DNA from: JAIUNP01 sp020161975
GTDB taxonomy: Bacteria > Pseudomonadota > Alphaproteobacteria > Rhizobiales > Beijerinckiaceae
Direction: 5' to 3'
DNA length: 64,000 nucleotides
Assembly: GCA_036745275.1 (NCBI GenBank)
Contig: DAIOGK010000006.1
Coordinates: forward strand, 62,001-126,000
Each line of letters begins with the position of its first letter. The stretch's first letter is position 1. The notes below the pieces were generated by a model. That model saw only the letters and a list, made by a program, of their open reading frames with translations, was not told the DNA's origin and did no database searches. A program made the translations under genes and the position numbers. Shown piece after piece: positions 51,340 to 60,252 of the stretch.

Positions 51340-52776
51340 TCACGTCTCGTCCTGTCCGGTCTGCCAATCCGGCACACGCACCACGGTGACCGTGCAGGCC
51401 GCTTCGGCCACGACCTGGGTCGAGACCGAGCCGAGATAGCGCCGCTTCGCCGAATGGCCACGTGCGCCCATGATCAGGTGATCAACGTGATTGTCGGTGG
51501 CAAAGCTGATGAGTTGCTGGGCCGGATCAACGCCTTCGAGGACGTGGAAGGTCACGCGATCTGCGGCCTGCCCCAACGGACGAGCCCAGTGCTTGAGTTC
51601 CGACAGCGATTGCAGATGCACATTCCGCCCCTCGGAATCGAGGCTGTCGTCGACGCTGAGCAGCGAAACCTTCCGCACATAGACGCAGGCCAGCCGCGAC
51701 TCCGGCATCGTCGAAAGAATGCGCCCGACATGATCAAGCACAGCTTCGGCCAAGGCCTCGTGGCCGGGCGACAGGTCCACCGCCACCATGACAATCGGCG
51801 CGGTGTTGATGCCCTCTGGCGGGGCATGTTGCGTCAACGCCTTGGGCAGAGCCTTGAAGTGTTTACGCTTCCAGACCTTGAGCCAACCGGCGCGCGACAT
51901 CTTCTCGGCCCGCGCCGTCAGGGCGACACGATCCGGGTGCATCAGATCGATGGCAAGATGCCGCGCGGAGGGGTAGCGCTTTGCCGGATCGGGATCGAGA
52001 CACCGCAGGATGATTTCCTGAAGCCAGGGCGGCACATCCTTGTTAAGCGCGCGCGGCGGCACAGGTTCTGCCCAGATGCGTCGCTTGAGGCCGGAGGTTG
52101 TATCGGGTGCGCCAAAGGGCTGCTCGCCCGTCACCATTTCGTAAAGGATCGCGCCCAGAGAATAGATATCACTGCGCGGATCGGTCCGGTTCCGAAGCAC
52201 CTGCTCGGGCGCGATGTAGGGCGCCGTGCCCATCGGCACACGGATTTCCTCGGAGAACAGGTCGGGCAGTTTGGCATGACGCGACAAGCCGAAATCGATG
52301 AAGACAACCTCGCCAGAGCCGTCACGGAACAGGATGTTGGCGGGCTTCAGATCGAAATGGATGACCTGCTGGCGGTGCAGTTCCACAAGGCCGGCGGCGA
52401 TGCGTGCACCGATCCGCGCCACCTCCTGCGGCGAGATGGGCAGCTTGCCGGCGACCTGTTCCAGCGTCTTGCCGTTGATCTGCTCCATGGCGATGTACGG
52501 CAATTGCGTGATGTCGCCCGCCCCGAGAAACTGGGGCACATGCTTGCCGCCAAGCATCGGCATGATCATCTGCTCCATTTCGAAGCCGACGATGGAGCTT
52601 GCCTCGTCCCCTTCCCCCAGCATGGGGATTTTCATGACCGCGGGAATATCGACGCCGGGCTTGGTTACGCGCCAGATGACGGCCATGCCGCCCTTGTGGA
52701 TCACTTCTTCCAGCCTAAACCCGTCCAAAACCGCGCCGGGGCGCAGTTCGCGCTGGCCTTTCACCTGATCCGTCAT
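51340..52776 (-). CDS. Ser/Thr protein kinase fused to a universal stress protein domain
   Basis: A 478-residue cytoplasmic fusion with no transmembrane segment. The Hanks-type kinase covers about 18-280: a glycine loop (IHKGGMAVIW), Lys49, HFD-LKPAN (catalytic Asp142, where HRD is HFD), DFG at 161-163, the activation loop, and APE at 189-191. From about 325 a UspA domain follows, with VAVDLSPGHEALAEAVLDHV and the ATP-binding GARGHSAKRRYLGSVS. The kinase may phosphorylate or respond through its Usp domain (inference). GAGGGG precedes the ATG. It lies 16 bases after the phosphoesterase gene. Confidence 0.88.
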   Translation of the reverse strand: MTDQVKGQRELRPGAVLDGFRLEEVIHKGGMAVIWRVTKPGVDIPAVMKIPMLGEGDEASSIVGFEMEQMIMPMLGGKHVPQFLGAGDITQLPYIAMEQINGKTLEQVAGKLPISPQEVARIGARIAAGLVELHRQQVIHFDLKPANILFRDGSGEVVFIDFGLSRHAKLPDLFSEEIRVPMGTAPYIAPEQVLRNRTDPRSDIYSLGAILYEMVTGEQPFGAPDTTSGLKRRIWAEPVPPRALNKDVPPWLQEIILRCLDPDPAKRYPSARHLAIDLMHPDRVALTARAEKMSRAGWLKVWKRKHFKALPKALTQHAPPEGINTAPIVMVAVDLSPGHEALAEAVLDHVGRILSTMPESRLACVYVRKVSLLSVDDSLDSEGRNVHLQSLSELKHWARPLGQAADRVTFHVLEGVDPAQQLISFATDNHVDHLIMGARGHSAKRRYLGSVSTQVVAEAACTVTVVRVPDWQTGQDET

Positions 52777-52792
52777 GTCCGAAGCAATCCCC

Positions 52793-53533
52793 TCACGCAC
52801 CCTTGTGCAGCCGTTCGGCCAGTTTGGCCGGGAGCCCGGCGGCAAGAATCTTCCGCGCGGCGCCTTCCACATTATACGGAACGCGATGCATCGTGATCCG
52901 TCCTTGCGTGGAATCAAACACAGAATATGCGGCGGCGGGATTGCCATCTCGTGGCTGGCCGACCGAGCCGAGCACGACGACCCAGCGGCGCGCCTTCAAA
53001 AGTGGAACCGATATTTCAGCGGGCGGCACGTATTCCTCGATCGGGCGTCCATCCACGGCGTGGAAATAGCAGGGGCGGTGCACATGGCCGCAAATGGTCA
53101 CACGCCTCGTCGTGTGGCGCAGACAGGCGTTCGCCTCGATGCGGTTGGTGATGTAATGCCAGGCGAGGGGCGCGGCGGCGCTGGCATGGACAAAGAGCAC
53201 TTCGCCCTCCTCCAGCGATACAGGCATGCTGCCGATGAAGGCGCGGTGGCGGTCGGACATCTGCGTCCGCGTCCATTCCATGGCCTGAAGCGCCATCGCA
53301 TTCATGTCGCAATCGAGTTTGAGGACCCCCTCATCGTGGTTGCCGAGCAGGGCCACGGCGCCCTGAGAACAGAGGTCCATCACCGTATCAAGGCACCAGG
53401 CGGGATCGGCGCCATAGCCCACCACATCGCCGGTGAAGATGATCCGATCCACGGGATGGCGGGCAATATGCGCGAGGCAGGCACTGAGTGCCTCCCGGTT
53501 GCCGTGGATGTCCGACAGCAGTGCAATTCTCAT
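52793..53533 (-). CDS. Metallophosphoesterase (calcineurin-like)
   Basis: A 246-residue phosphoesterase with the metal-binding motifs DIHGN (8-12), GDVVGYGAD near 36-44, GNHDEG near 68, a C-terminal HASA near 125 and GHVHRP near 153. This set resembles YfcE/MJ0936 and PrpE-like phosphatases. It could reverse phosphorylation by the kinase encoded directly downstream; the shared operon is the only support. GGGAGGG eight bases before the ATG fixes the start. The divergent small gene begins 100 bases away. Confidence 0.85.
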   Translation of the reverse strand: MRIALLSDIHGNREALSACLAHIARHPVDRIIFTGDVVGYGADPAWCLDTVMDLCSQGAVALLGNHDEGVLKLDCDMNAMALQAMEWTRTQMSDRHRAFIGSMPVSLEEGEVLFVHASAAAPLAWHYITNRIEANACLRHTTRRVTICGHVHRPCYFHAVDGRPIEEYVPPAEISVPLLKARRWVVVLGSVGQPRDGNPAAAYSVFDSTQGRITMHRVPYNVEGAARKILAAGLPAKLAERLHKGA

Positions 53534-53633
53534 CGCATTCCCTCCCGTGCCAGTCTTGCTGGCCGGATTATTTGTCATCATCTAATCAGGCTAAGGTGCC
53601 CACGCCAACTTCTCCGTTCGACCAAGACCTAGC

Positions 53634-53951
53634 ATGAATCATCATTCCGCACCCCGCGCTGGTCAAGCTTTGCTGTTCGGACTTATCCTGCTTCTTGGCG
53701 TTCTCTATGCGATCCACGGGCTGTGGACCCTTTACCAGGGCGAGTACTGGGTTTCTTCACGCACAGCGCCGCCCGTTCTCGAAACCGGGACCAGGGCTTT
53801 CTGGCTCTCGCTTTCGCAATTGACGACGGGCGCGGGCATCGCAGCAGTAGCCACGACCCTGCGCAGCACAACGCCACGTCTGTGGTGGGGGTGGGCTGTC
53901 GTGTCCGGTGTCGCCACCCTCGCCGCTTACGGCGTTGCGCTCAGCCTGTGA
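53634..53951 (+). CDS. Small membrane protein of unknown function
   Basis: A 105-residue protein with three hydrophobic helices (about 13-33, 55-75 and 83-103) and few charges. No family signature is recognised and no good ribosome site precedes the ATG. Its stop is 21 bases from the convergent FecR-domain gene. The product is plausible rather than certain. Confidence 0.55.
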   Translation: MNHHSAPRAGQALLFGLILLLGVLYAIHGLWTLYQGEYWVSSRTAPPVLETGTRAFWLSLSQLTTGAGIAAVATTLRSTTPRLWWGWAVVSGVATLAAYGVALSL

Positions 53952-53972
53952 CAGCGGAGCGCCTGGGTGCCG

Positions 53973-56465
53973 TCAGCGCTTTCCGAGGAAGATGCCGGAG
54001 CCGACATAGTCGGGCGCGCCGCCTGTTGTGGGGCCGAACACGTTCCAGCGCCCGCCGAGTTCACCCGCCGGGCCGGCAGCCCCGGTGAAGAATGTGCCAT
54101 GCGGGTAGATGCTGGCGCCGCTGGCGCTCGTACCGGCCACGTTGTTGTTGTCGAAGGAAACGGCACTGCCCCCACCCTGCCCCGTGACCGGGACAAGGAT
54201 CGCCGTACCGTTGTAATTCCGTCCGTCGAGATTGGAGATTGCGTAGGTTGCGGTGGCGGCACCGAAATTCACCGTCGAAGCGAAATTGCCGGCGGCAACA
54301 TATTCGGCACTGCCATTCTTGAAGGCCCCGATGGCATGGCCGGTATAGGTCGCTGACCCCGTGGTCGGCATTTGCGAGGCGGGTGTCGGCAGGCCAGCAA
54401 TCCAGGTGCCCAGGTGAACCGTATCGCGCACGGAATCGGGCTGTCCGCTGGCATTGGTACCGCTGCGCGTAGCCGTGTAGGACCAGAAGCCCCAGCGGGT
54501 ATATTCGCACTGGCAGAAGGTGACGCCCGGGAACTGGGACGCCGCGCCCACGGCCTGACTGTTGACGAACACGCCATCCTCACTGGTCGGGGCGGCTGTC
54601 TCGCTGGTCGAGCCGCTAACGCGGGAGATGGTGGACAAGGTTGCCCCGCCGTCCGTCCGCGCCGTGCGCGCACCGAAGTTGTCATAATCAACATAGGCGG
54701 AGCGGGACCGTGTGCCCGCGCCCTGATAACCGAAGGCGATGTTCGCGCCGTTGAAGTCGTCGCCGGGGCCGAAGCGGTTGCCATAACGCTCGACCTTCAT
54801 ATTGGCGCCGAACTGGGAATCGCCGGTCAGGTTGATGGTGACGGACCCGGAGACGGTTTCGGGCAAGATCGAGGTTGGCTGACCAGTCGTGCTCGAATGG
54901 GTGTTCCACAGGCCGGCGACCATACCGATCAGTGTCTGTTCCGGTCGATTCGATCCGAGCGTCGGCGGGGTGCTGGTCTGCTGTAGCCCGCCGGAGAAGG
55001 AATAGTTGGTGACAACAGACGGCGCGCTCACCGGATAATTCGTGTAGGTCGACGTTGCGGTTTGCAGCACACCGTTCGCCGAGTCCTTGTTATCAAAGCC
55101 GGCGGCGGTCGGAATGGTGTTGGCATCCATCGTCACGGTGCCGGGCACCAGCGACAGGCTGCTCGTCAGCCGCGAGGTGCGCGCGGTCGCATCAAGCCGG
55201 CTGAAACCGGTCAAACCACCACCTGACACACCTTCAGATTCAGGGCGGATATCCATGTTGCCGAAATAGATCGCCGAGGTCTGGCCGGCGCCCTGCCCGT
55301 TGATGACCAGCCCAGCCACCATCACACGCGAGACAGTGTTCGGCGTCCCGTTCGCTTTCGCGCCGCCCTGCCCGTAACCAAGCATGCCGGATTCCGACCA
55401 GTTTCCCTGCGGCTTGAAGCCGGTCGGGATCAACTCGCCGACCCGCTGCTGCATGTTTTCGCTCAGCGCGTAGAAACGGCGCGTCGGCAGGGCCGCCCCG
55501 GCAGTCCCCGTGCCGGAACCGCTCCCCGTGCCGGTGCCAGTGCCCGTGCCAGCACCTGAGCCAGTACCGGTACCGATGTTGCCGGAGGTATTTGTCGTTG
55601 TGGTCACCGGCGTCAGGGCGTCATTGGCGGCAACCTGCGTTCCAGCGGCGGCAATCTGCCCAACGAGCTGGAGCGGCATATCCTGCTGCATCGCGTTTGG
55701 CGGCACTGTGACACGGGCTACTTGCGCCATCGTCTGCGGCTGCTGAGGCTGCACGGAAGCCAGCGTGCTGGGGACTTTCGGCTGGCCCACCGACCGGTTC
55801 GCGCCCTGATCGGTCGGCACCTCGCGCCGGCCGCCGGTCTGGCTACCCTTGCTGGTCACGGCCCTGTTGGTGGTGTCCACCTCGGTGCGGGCCACGCGCG
55901 TCGGTGCCGCCGGCGGCCTGCCTCCCGCGATATCCATCTGGAAGCCGGGGCGTCGGAGGATCTCTGTCCCCGTCGGCGTCTGCACTGAAATCTTGCCGAA
56001 ATGATTGACGACCCGCGTACCGGCCCCACTGTGGCTTACCGTCGCCACGCCGCCGCGAACGCCCAGCGTCGTAGCCGGCGTCTTGATGGTCGCGCCACCG
56101 GTATGGCTGGTCTGGCCGCCGACAAAACGCATCACGCCTTTGGTCAGCGTCGCGGCCATGCGCCCTGTGTTGGTCTTGGGATCGTAGACGAATTCATCGA
56201 TCACAAGCTGGCTGTTCGGGCCGATGTTCATGGTCGTCCGGTCGGCAAAGAGCAACTGGACAGAACCATTGGCGGTGGTTGAAATGCGTTCGCGATAAAC
56301 GACCGTGCCGCCGACGTTGATGGTGCGCGTCGCACCGCCCGGCGGCGTGCCGACCGCGTCAGGATTGACAGCGCCGACCGTGCCGATCCTTTCGGCCAGA
56401 ACCGGCGATGCGGAAGCCAGCGCCGCAGCGAGGGCAAAGATGCTGGTGGACGAATGCCTGATCAT
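53973..56465 (-). CDS. Large exported FecR-domain protein with TbpB-like C-terminal barrel
   Basis: An 830-residue protein with a Sec signal peptide (to about VLA, 24). A FecR domain follows (about 30-170: GTVVYRERISTTANGSVQLLFADRTTMNIGPNSQLVIDEF). Next comes a Gly/Thr/Ser-repeat linker near 285-330, then beta-rich sequence. The last 100 residues (ATYAISNLDGRNYNG, GTFFTGAAGPAGELGGRW and a GSGIFLGKR end) resemble the barrel of TbpB-type surface lipoproteins. There is no lipobox. It is 11 bases after the Slam-like gene, a likely secretion partner. FecR domains otherwise sense or bind surface ligands. Confidence 0.78.
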   Translation of the reverse strand: MIRHSSTSIFALAAALASASPVLAERIGTVGAVNPDAVGTPPGGATRTINVGGTVVYRERISTTANGSVQLLFADRTTMNIGPNSQLVIDEFVYDPKTNTGRMAATLTKGVMRFVGGQTSHTGGATIKTPATTLGVRGGVATVSHSGAGTRVVNHFGKISVQTPTGTEILRRPGFQMDIAGGRPPAAPTRVARTEVDTTNRAVTSKGSQTGGRREVPTDQGANRSVGQPKVPSTLASVQPQQPQTMAQVARVTVPPNAMQQDMPLQLVGQIAAAGTQVAANDALTPVTTTTNTSGNIGTGTGSGAGTGTGTGTGSGSGTGTAGAALPTRRFYALSENMQQRVGELIPTGFKPQGNWSESGMLGYGQGGAKANGTPNTVSRVMVAGLVINGQGAGQTSAIYFGNMDIRPESEGVSGGGLTGFSRLDATARTSRLTSSLSLVPGTVTMDANTIPTAAGFDNKDSANGVLQTATSTYTNYPVSAPSVVTNYSFSGGLQQTSTPPTLGSNRPEQTLIGMVAGLWNTHSSTTGQPTSILPETVSGSVTINLTGDSQFGANMKVERYGNRFGPGDDFNGANIAFGYQGAGTRSRSAYVDYDNFGARTARTDGGATLSTISRVSGSTSETAAPTSEDGVFVNSQAVGAASQFPGVTFCQCEYTRWGFWSYTATRSGTNASGQPDSVRDTVHLGTWIAGLPTPASQMPTTGSATYTGHAIGAFKNGSAEYVAAGNFASTVNFGAATATYAISNLDGRNYNGTAILVPVTGQGGGSAVSFDNNNVAGTSASGASIYPHGTFFTGAAGPAGELGGRWNVFGPTTGGAPDYVGSGIFLGKR

Positions 56466-56476
56466 GGCGCGTCTCC

Positions 56477-57853
56477 TCAGAACTTGACCGTGGGGCCGAA
56501 GGTGACAGAAAAATTACGGGTCGAATAGTTTGGAATGTTCGACCGAACATTGGTGTACTGAACCAAAAGCCCGAGACCCGCATTGGGCCACAACGGCATG
56601 TCCAGCCCGGAACCGATCCGCCATTCACGATCACGGCGGCGGGTGTAGGGATCAACGATCCAGTTCGCCTCGTCGTAACGCGTCTGGGTGTAGCCGACGA
56701 ACGGGTTCAGCACCCACTTGCGTGCACTCTCGACGAAGGACGGGCTGAATTCATAAATCAGCCCGGCATCAGCGGCAAAGCTGCGATAGCTGTAGTGATT
56801 GACACGGGCATCGACGCGGTTGAAGGCCAGCCGCGTGTTCCAGCGCCACTCCATGGTGATGGGCGCGGAGGCGTTCATATAGACGGTATGAACCAGGCCG
56901 CGCTGATCGGTCGCATTCGGAATTTCGCTGGAATTGCGATAGCTGCGACGGCGGATCTCGTACCCCGGTTCGAGCAACGCGCTGGTCAACGGAATGGCAA
57001 AGCTGACGCCGCCACCGGTACTGACGAGATAGGGATTGTCGCCCAGTGTCACGCCGCCGCCCAGCACATACGGCTTGATCGACCAGCCGGGCAGTTCATC
57101 GGGCGCCAGCGCAAGGCGCGGGCCGAAACTCGCCTCGACAAGGCCGGTGTTCAGGCGCGTCACGTCGAATTGACGTGCGTAATAGGTCGTTGCCTGCGCT
57201 TCCAGCACATCGCCCCGCTGGTTGCCGAGGTCATAGATGTACCGAAACCCAGCAAGGCCGAAGGTATTCCAGTCGGCCTTCTTCGTGTACTGGCGGGACA
57301 AGATCGCGTCATAACCAAGCGCGCGGACATTCGGAGAGTTCGGACCTGCGTTGGCATTGCTCTGGTAACGAAGACCCACCTGGCCGAAGAACATCATCTG
57401 CGTGGTTTGCAGGCGCCGCTCGATCTCCGTCAGGAAGCCGGCCACACGATTGCGCACCGCCGGCGGCACATCATCGCCAGAAATGGCTGATTCGAAATAG
57501 CTGCGCGCCATTTCATAAGAGCCGAGGCGGAAATAGAGAACGCCAAGCTCCAGCCGTACGCGCGGCAGGTTCGGACTATAGAAAATGATGCGCTCAAGCG
57601 CGCCGATCGCTGCCTCGAAATCGCCCATGCGCGTTGCAACATCGGCATAGCGGAAGCTGGCACCGACGTTGGCAGGATCCTTCAACGTCTGTGCAAAAAG
57701 CGCATCATATTCGGCTTTCAGAGCCGGATCATCCGACAATTTGGGCTGCTGGGCCAAAGCCGGCAACGACAGCAAAATCCCGGTCAGCACAACCGCGAGG
57801 CAGGCCAGCAATGTCCATCCGCGCGCAAGGCGGCTGATATTAGTCTGCTTCAA
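56477..57853 (-). CDS. Slam-like outer-membrane protein (TPR plus DUF560-type barrel)
   Basis: A 458-residue exported protein with the two-part design of surface lipoprotein assembly modulators. A signal anchor is followed by TPR helices (about 45-140: ASFRYADVATRMGDFEAAIGAL, RLELGVLYFRLGSYEMARSYFESA). A C-terminal beta-barrel (about 160-458) ends in the outer-membrane Phe (FGPTVKF). A TTG start with GGGAGAG upstream is preferred to a frame opening at 57931. Slams help move TbpB-type proteins to the cell surface; the gene 11 bases downstream would be its client. Confidence 0.8.
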   Translation of the reverse strand: MKQTNISRLARGWTLLACLAVVLTGILLSLPALAQQPKLSDDPALKAEYDALFAQTLKDPANVGASFRYADVATRMGDFEAAIGALERIIFYSPNLPRVRLELGVLYFRLGSYEMARSYFESAISGDDVPPAVRNRVAGFLTEIERRLQTTQMMFFGQVGLRYQSNANAGPNSPNVRALGYDAILSRQYTKKADWNTFGLAGFRYIYDLGNQRGDVLEAQATTYYARQFDVTRLNTGLVEASFGPRLALAPDELPGWSIKPYVLGGGVTLGDNPYLVSTGGGVSFAIPLTSALLEPGYEIRRRSYRNSSEIPNATDQRGLVHTVYMNASAPITMEWRWNTRLAFNRVDARVNHYSYRSFAADAGLIYEFSPSFVESARKWVLNPFVGYTQTRYDEANWIVDPYTRRRDREWRIGSGLDMPLWPNAGLGLLVQYTNVRSNIPNYSTRNFSVTFGPTVKF

Positions 57854-58053
57854 CGTCCGCTCTCCCGCGGAGGAACCACATCCGCATTGCGAATCCGCGA
57901 TCAATTCGACGCGAACTCGCACAAATCCCAATTAACGCAAATCACCGATGCCAACATATTAACGGAATATTCATAAGTTCGCCGACCGTGCAACGGATTA
58001 CCGAGCCGGGCCCTTGCGACAACCTTCGAGTGTGGTCAACGCGACACAAGCGG

Positions 58054-58884
58054 TCAGCGGATCATGCTCCAGAGGAAACGGGCCGCTGTCAGGACCAGGA
58101 ACAGCCCGAACGCGATTTCCAGCCGACGCTTCGGAGTGCGATGGGCAAGGCGGGCGCCATAAGGGGCGAGCGCGGTCGATGTGGGAGCAACCAGCAGAAA
58201 GCCGAGCAGCGAGACATACCCCAGCGACAGCGGCGGCAGCAAAGCAAGCTTGCTCCAGCCCGCCGCGACATAACCCAGGGCGCCGGGGATCGAAATGAGA
58301 ACCCCGAGCCCCGCCGAGGTCGCAACCGCACTGTGCATCGCAACGCCGTGCATCGTCAGGAACATGTTGGAGATCACGCCGCCGCCGATGCCCATCAGCG
58401 AGGAGGCCAGGCCGATGACGAGCCCGAACAGGCCCAGCCCGGCCTTGCCCGGCAGTTGCTCGCCAAACCGCCAGTTATCGCGCCCGGCCAGGAGCTTTAC
58501 AGCGTTGATGCTCGCAACCACGACGAACACCAGCTTCAGCACATAATCAGGTGCATAGGCTGCCACCAGCGAACCGCCGAGCACACCGGTCACAACCGGC
58601 AGCGCCCAGACCTTCAGCACATCCATCAGCACCTTGCCCTTAGCCATATGGGTGCGGAAGGAGGAAATCGAGGTGGGGATGATGATGGCCAGCGAGGTGC
58701 CGACGCAGAGGTGCATCCTGACCGAATCCGGCACGCCGACCATGCCGAAAATCTGATAAAGCACTGGCACGATGACCGCGCCGCCGCCGACGCCGAACAG
58801 CCCCGCCAGCAGGCCGGTGATGATGCCCGCGCCCAGAAGCGCGACACCGAGAAACACAAGATCCTGTAGCGGCAAGCCGAACAT
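58054..58884 (-). CDS. TauE/SafE-family membrane transporter
   Basis: A 276-residue, eight-helix inner-membrane protein. The N-terminal TauE hallmark GLLAGLFGVGGGAVIVPVL (near 22) and the mirrored ASSLMGIGGGVISNMFLT (near 185) are clear. It probably exports a sulfur-containing anion or takes up a carboxylate. GAGAGG upstream supports this ATG over one 17 codons earlier. It is divergent from the MFS gene. Confidence 0.88.
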   Translation of the reverse strand: MFGLPLQDLVFLGVALLGAGIITGLLAGLFGVGGGAVIVPVLYQIFGMVGVPDSVRMHLCVGTSLAIIIPTSISSFRTHMAKGKVLMDVLKVWALPVVTGVLGGSLVAAYAPDYVLKLVFVVVASINAVKLLAGRDNWRFGEQLPGKAGLGLFGLVIGLASSLMGIGGGVISNMFLTMHGVAMHSAVATSAGLGVLISIPGALGYVAAGWSKLALLPPLSLGYVSLLGFLLVAPTSTALAPYGARLAHRTPKRRLEIAFGLFLVLTAARFLWSMIR

Positions 58885-58965
58885 GGTGAAATGACCTCTC
58901 CAGCGGGCTTGACGGCGAGGCCTCGTCGCCCGCATTCCTTATTGCTCTAATCGAGGCATCCTGAA

Positions 58966-60198
58966 ATGCAAGCCGACCCGGCGGTTCGGGCCGCCCCCCT
59001 TGATCGCAAGGTCAGGATAATCATCGCCGGCCTCGGCGTCACCCAGATCATCGGCTGGGGGTCGACCTACTATCTCCTGACCATTCTCGGTTCGCCGATG
59101 AGCGCGGCGCTGGATCTGCCACCGGCGCTTGTTTCGGGCGGCATGTCGCTGTTACTCGTACTCGGCGGGCTGACCGGCCCCTTCGCCGGGCGATTCATGG
59201 ACCGGCGCGGGGCTCGCCCGGGAATGGCCGCGGGCAGCATCATCGCCGCAGCCGGATTGGCGCTGCTGTCGCAGGCCGTCGGCCCGGTCAGTTATATCGT
59301 CGCCTGGTTCGTGATCGGTCTTTCCGCCTCGCTCATTCTCTACCCTGCTGCCTTCACCGCGCTGACGCAGGCAGCGCCGCAGAATGCCCGCAGGGCCATC
59401 ACGCTGCTGACCCTGCCGGGGGGGCTGGCCTCGACGGTATTCTGGCCGCTGACCAGTCATCTCATGCCCCTCTTCGACTGGCGCGAGATCTGCCTCATCT
59501 ACGCCGGGCTGAACCTTTGCGTCTGCCTGCCGATCCACCTTCTGCTGCTGCCGACGCGCGCAGGGGGCCTGCCGAGCACTGCGACCCAGGCCAGTGCGGA
59601 CAGCGAGGGGCTGCCCCCTGCCGCCCAACGCCGCGCCTTCGTGCTTTTTGCCGCGATGCTGGCGCTCAACGCCCTGCTCGTCACCGGAATGCTGAACCAG
59701 ATCATGGTACTGCTGACCGGGCTCGGGCAGCCGGCCGAACAGGCGGTGCTGTTCGCCATGATCTTCGGTATTTCCCAACTGTCCGCCCGGATGGTGGATA
59801 TTCTGGCTGCGCATCGCACCGACGCACTCAGAACCGGCGTGGCGGTCATGACCGGCTTCTGCCTTGCTCTTGCGGGGCTGCTTGTGGCCGGCGCATCTCC
59901 GGTGGCGGGGCTGCTGTTTGCCGTGCTGTTCGGCGCCTCGAATGGTATCCTCACGATCATTCGCGGCACCTTGGTGCTGCAACTTTTCGGCATCACAGGC
60001 TATGGCGAGAAGCTCGGTACAATCACGGTGGCTCAAGGTATCGCCGGAGCAAGCGGGCCGGTGCTGATTGCCCTGTTTCTCGAAACGTTCGGGCCGGGGA
60101 CAACGGTGACGGCCTGCATGGGCATCGCCGTGCTGGGGCTTCTCGCAATGCTGGCACTTTATCGCCATGTTATGGCCAGCCGGAGAATGGTTTCGTAA
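58966..60198 (+). CDS. MFS transporter
   Basis: A 410-residue 12-helix carrier of the major facilitator superfamily. The loop 2-3 motif is GPFAGRFMDRRGARPGM near 67-83, followed by long hydrophobic helices and the second-half EKLGTITVAQGIAGASGP segment. The substrate is unknown. It shares an 80-base divergent promoter region with the TauE/SafE gene. Confidence 0.85.
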   Translation: MQADPAVRAAPLDRKVRIIIAGLGVTQIIGWGSTYYLLTILGSPMSAALDLPPALVSGGMSLLLVLGGLTGPFAGRFMDRRGARPGMAAGSIIAAAGLALLSQAVGPVSYIVAWFVIGLSASLILYPAAFTALTQAAPQNARRAITLLTLPGGLASTVFWPLTSHLMPLFDWREICLIYAGLNLCVCLPIHLLLLPTRAGGLPSTATQASADSEGLPPAAQRRAFVLFAAMLALNALLVTGMLNQIMVLLTGLGQPAEQAVLFAMIFGISQLSARMVDILAAHRTDALRTGVAVMTGFCLALAGLLVAGASPVAGLLFAVLFGASNGILTIIRGTLVLQLFGITGYGEKLGTITVAQGIAGASGPVLIALFLETFGPGTTVTACMGIAVLGLLAMLALYRHVMASRRMVS

Positions 60199-60252
60199 AC
60201 AAAACAAACTGTTCTAGCGTCTGATTCGATCTGATCTGCCGACGAGGCCCCC

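Noticed and set aside
51265..52896. A 543-codon plus-strand open frame opposite the kinase
   Set aside because: The kinase and Usp motifs are on the minus strand; this frame is a composition artefact.
55493..55614. Gly/Thr/Ser/Ala repeats inside the FecR gene as a CRISPR-like or tandem repeat array
   Set aside because: The short GT/GS periodicity is in frame and forms a protein linker; there are no spacers or conserved repeat units.
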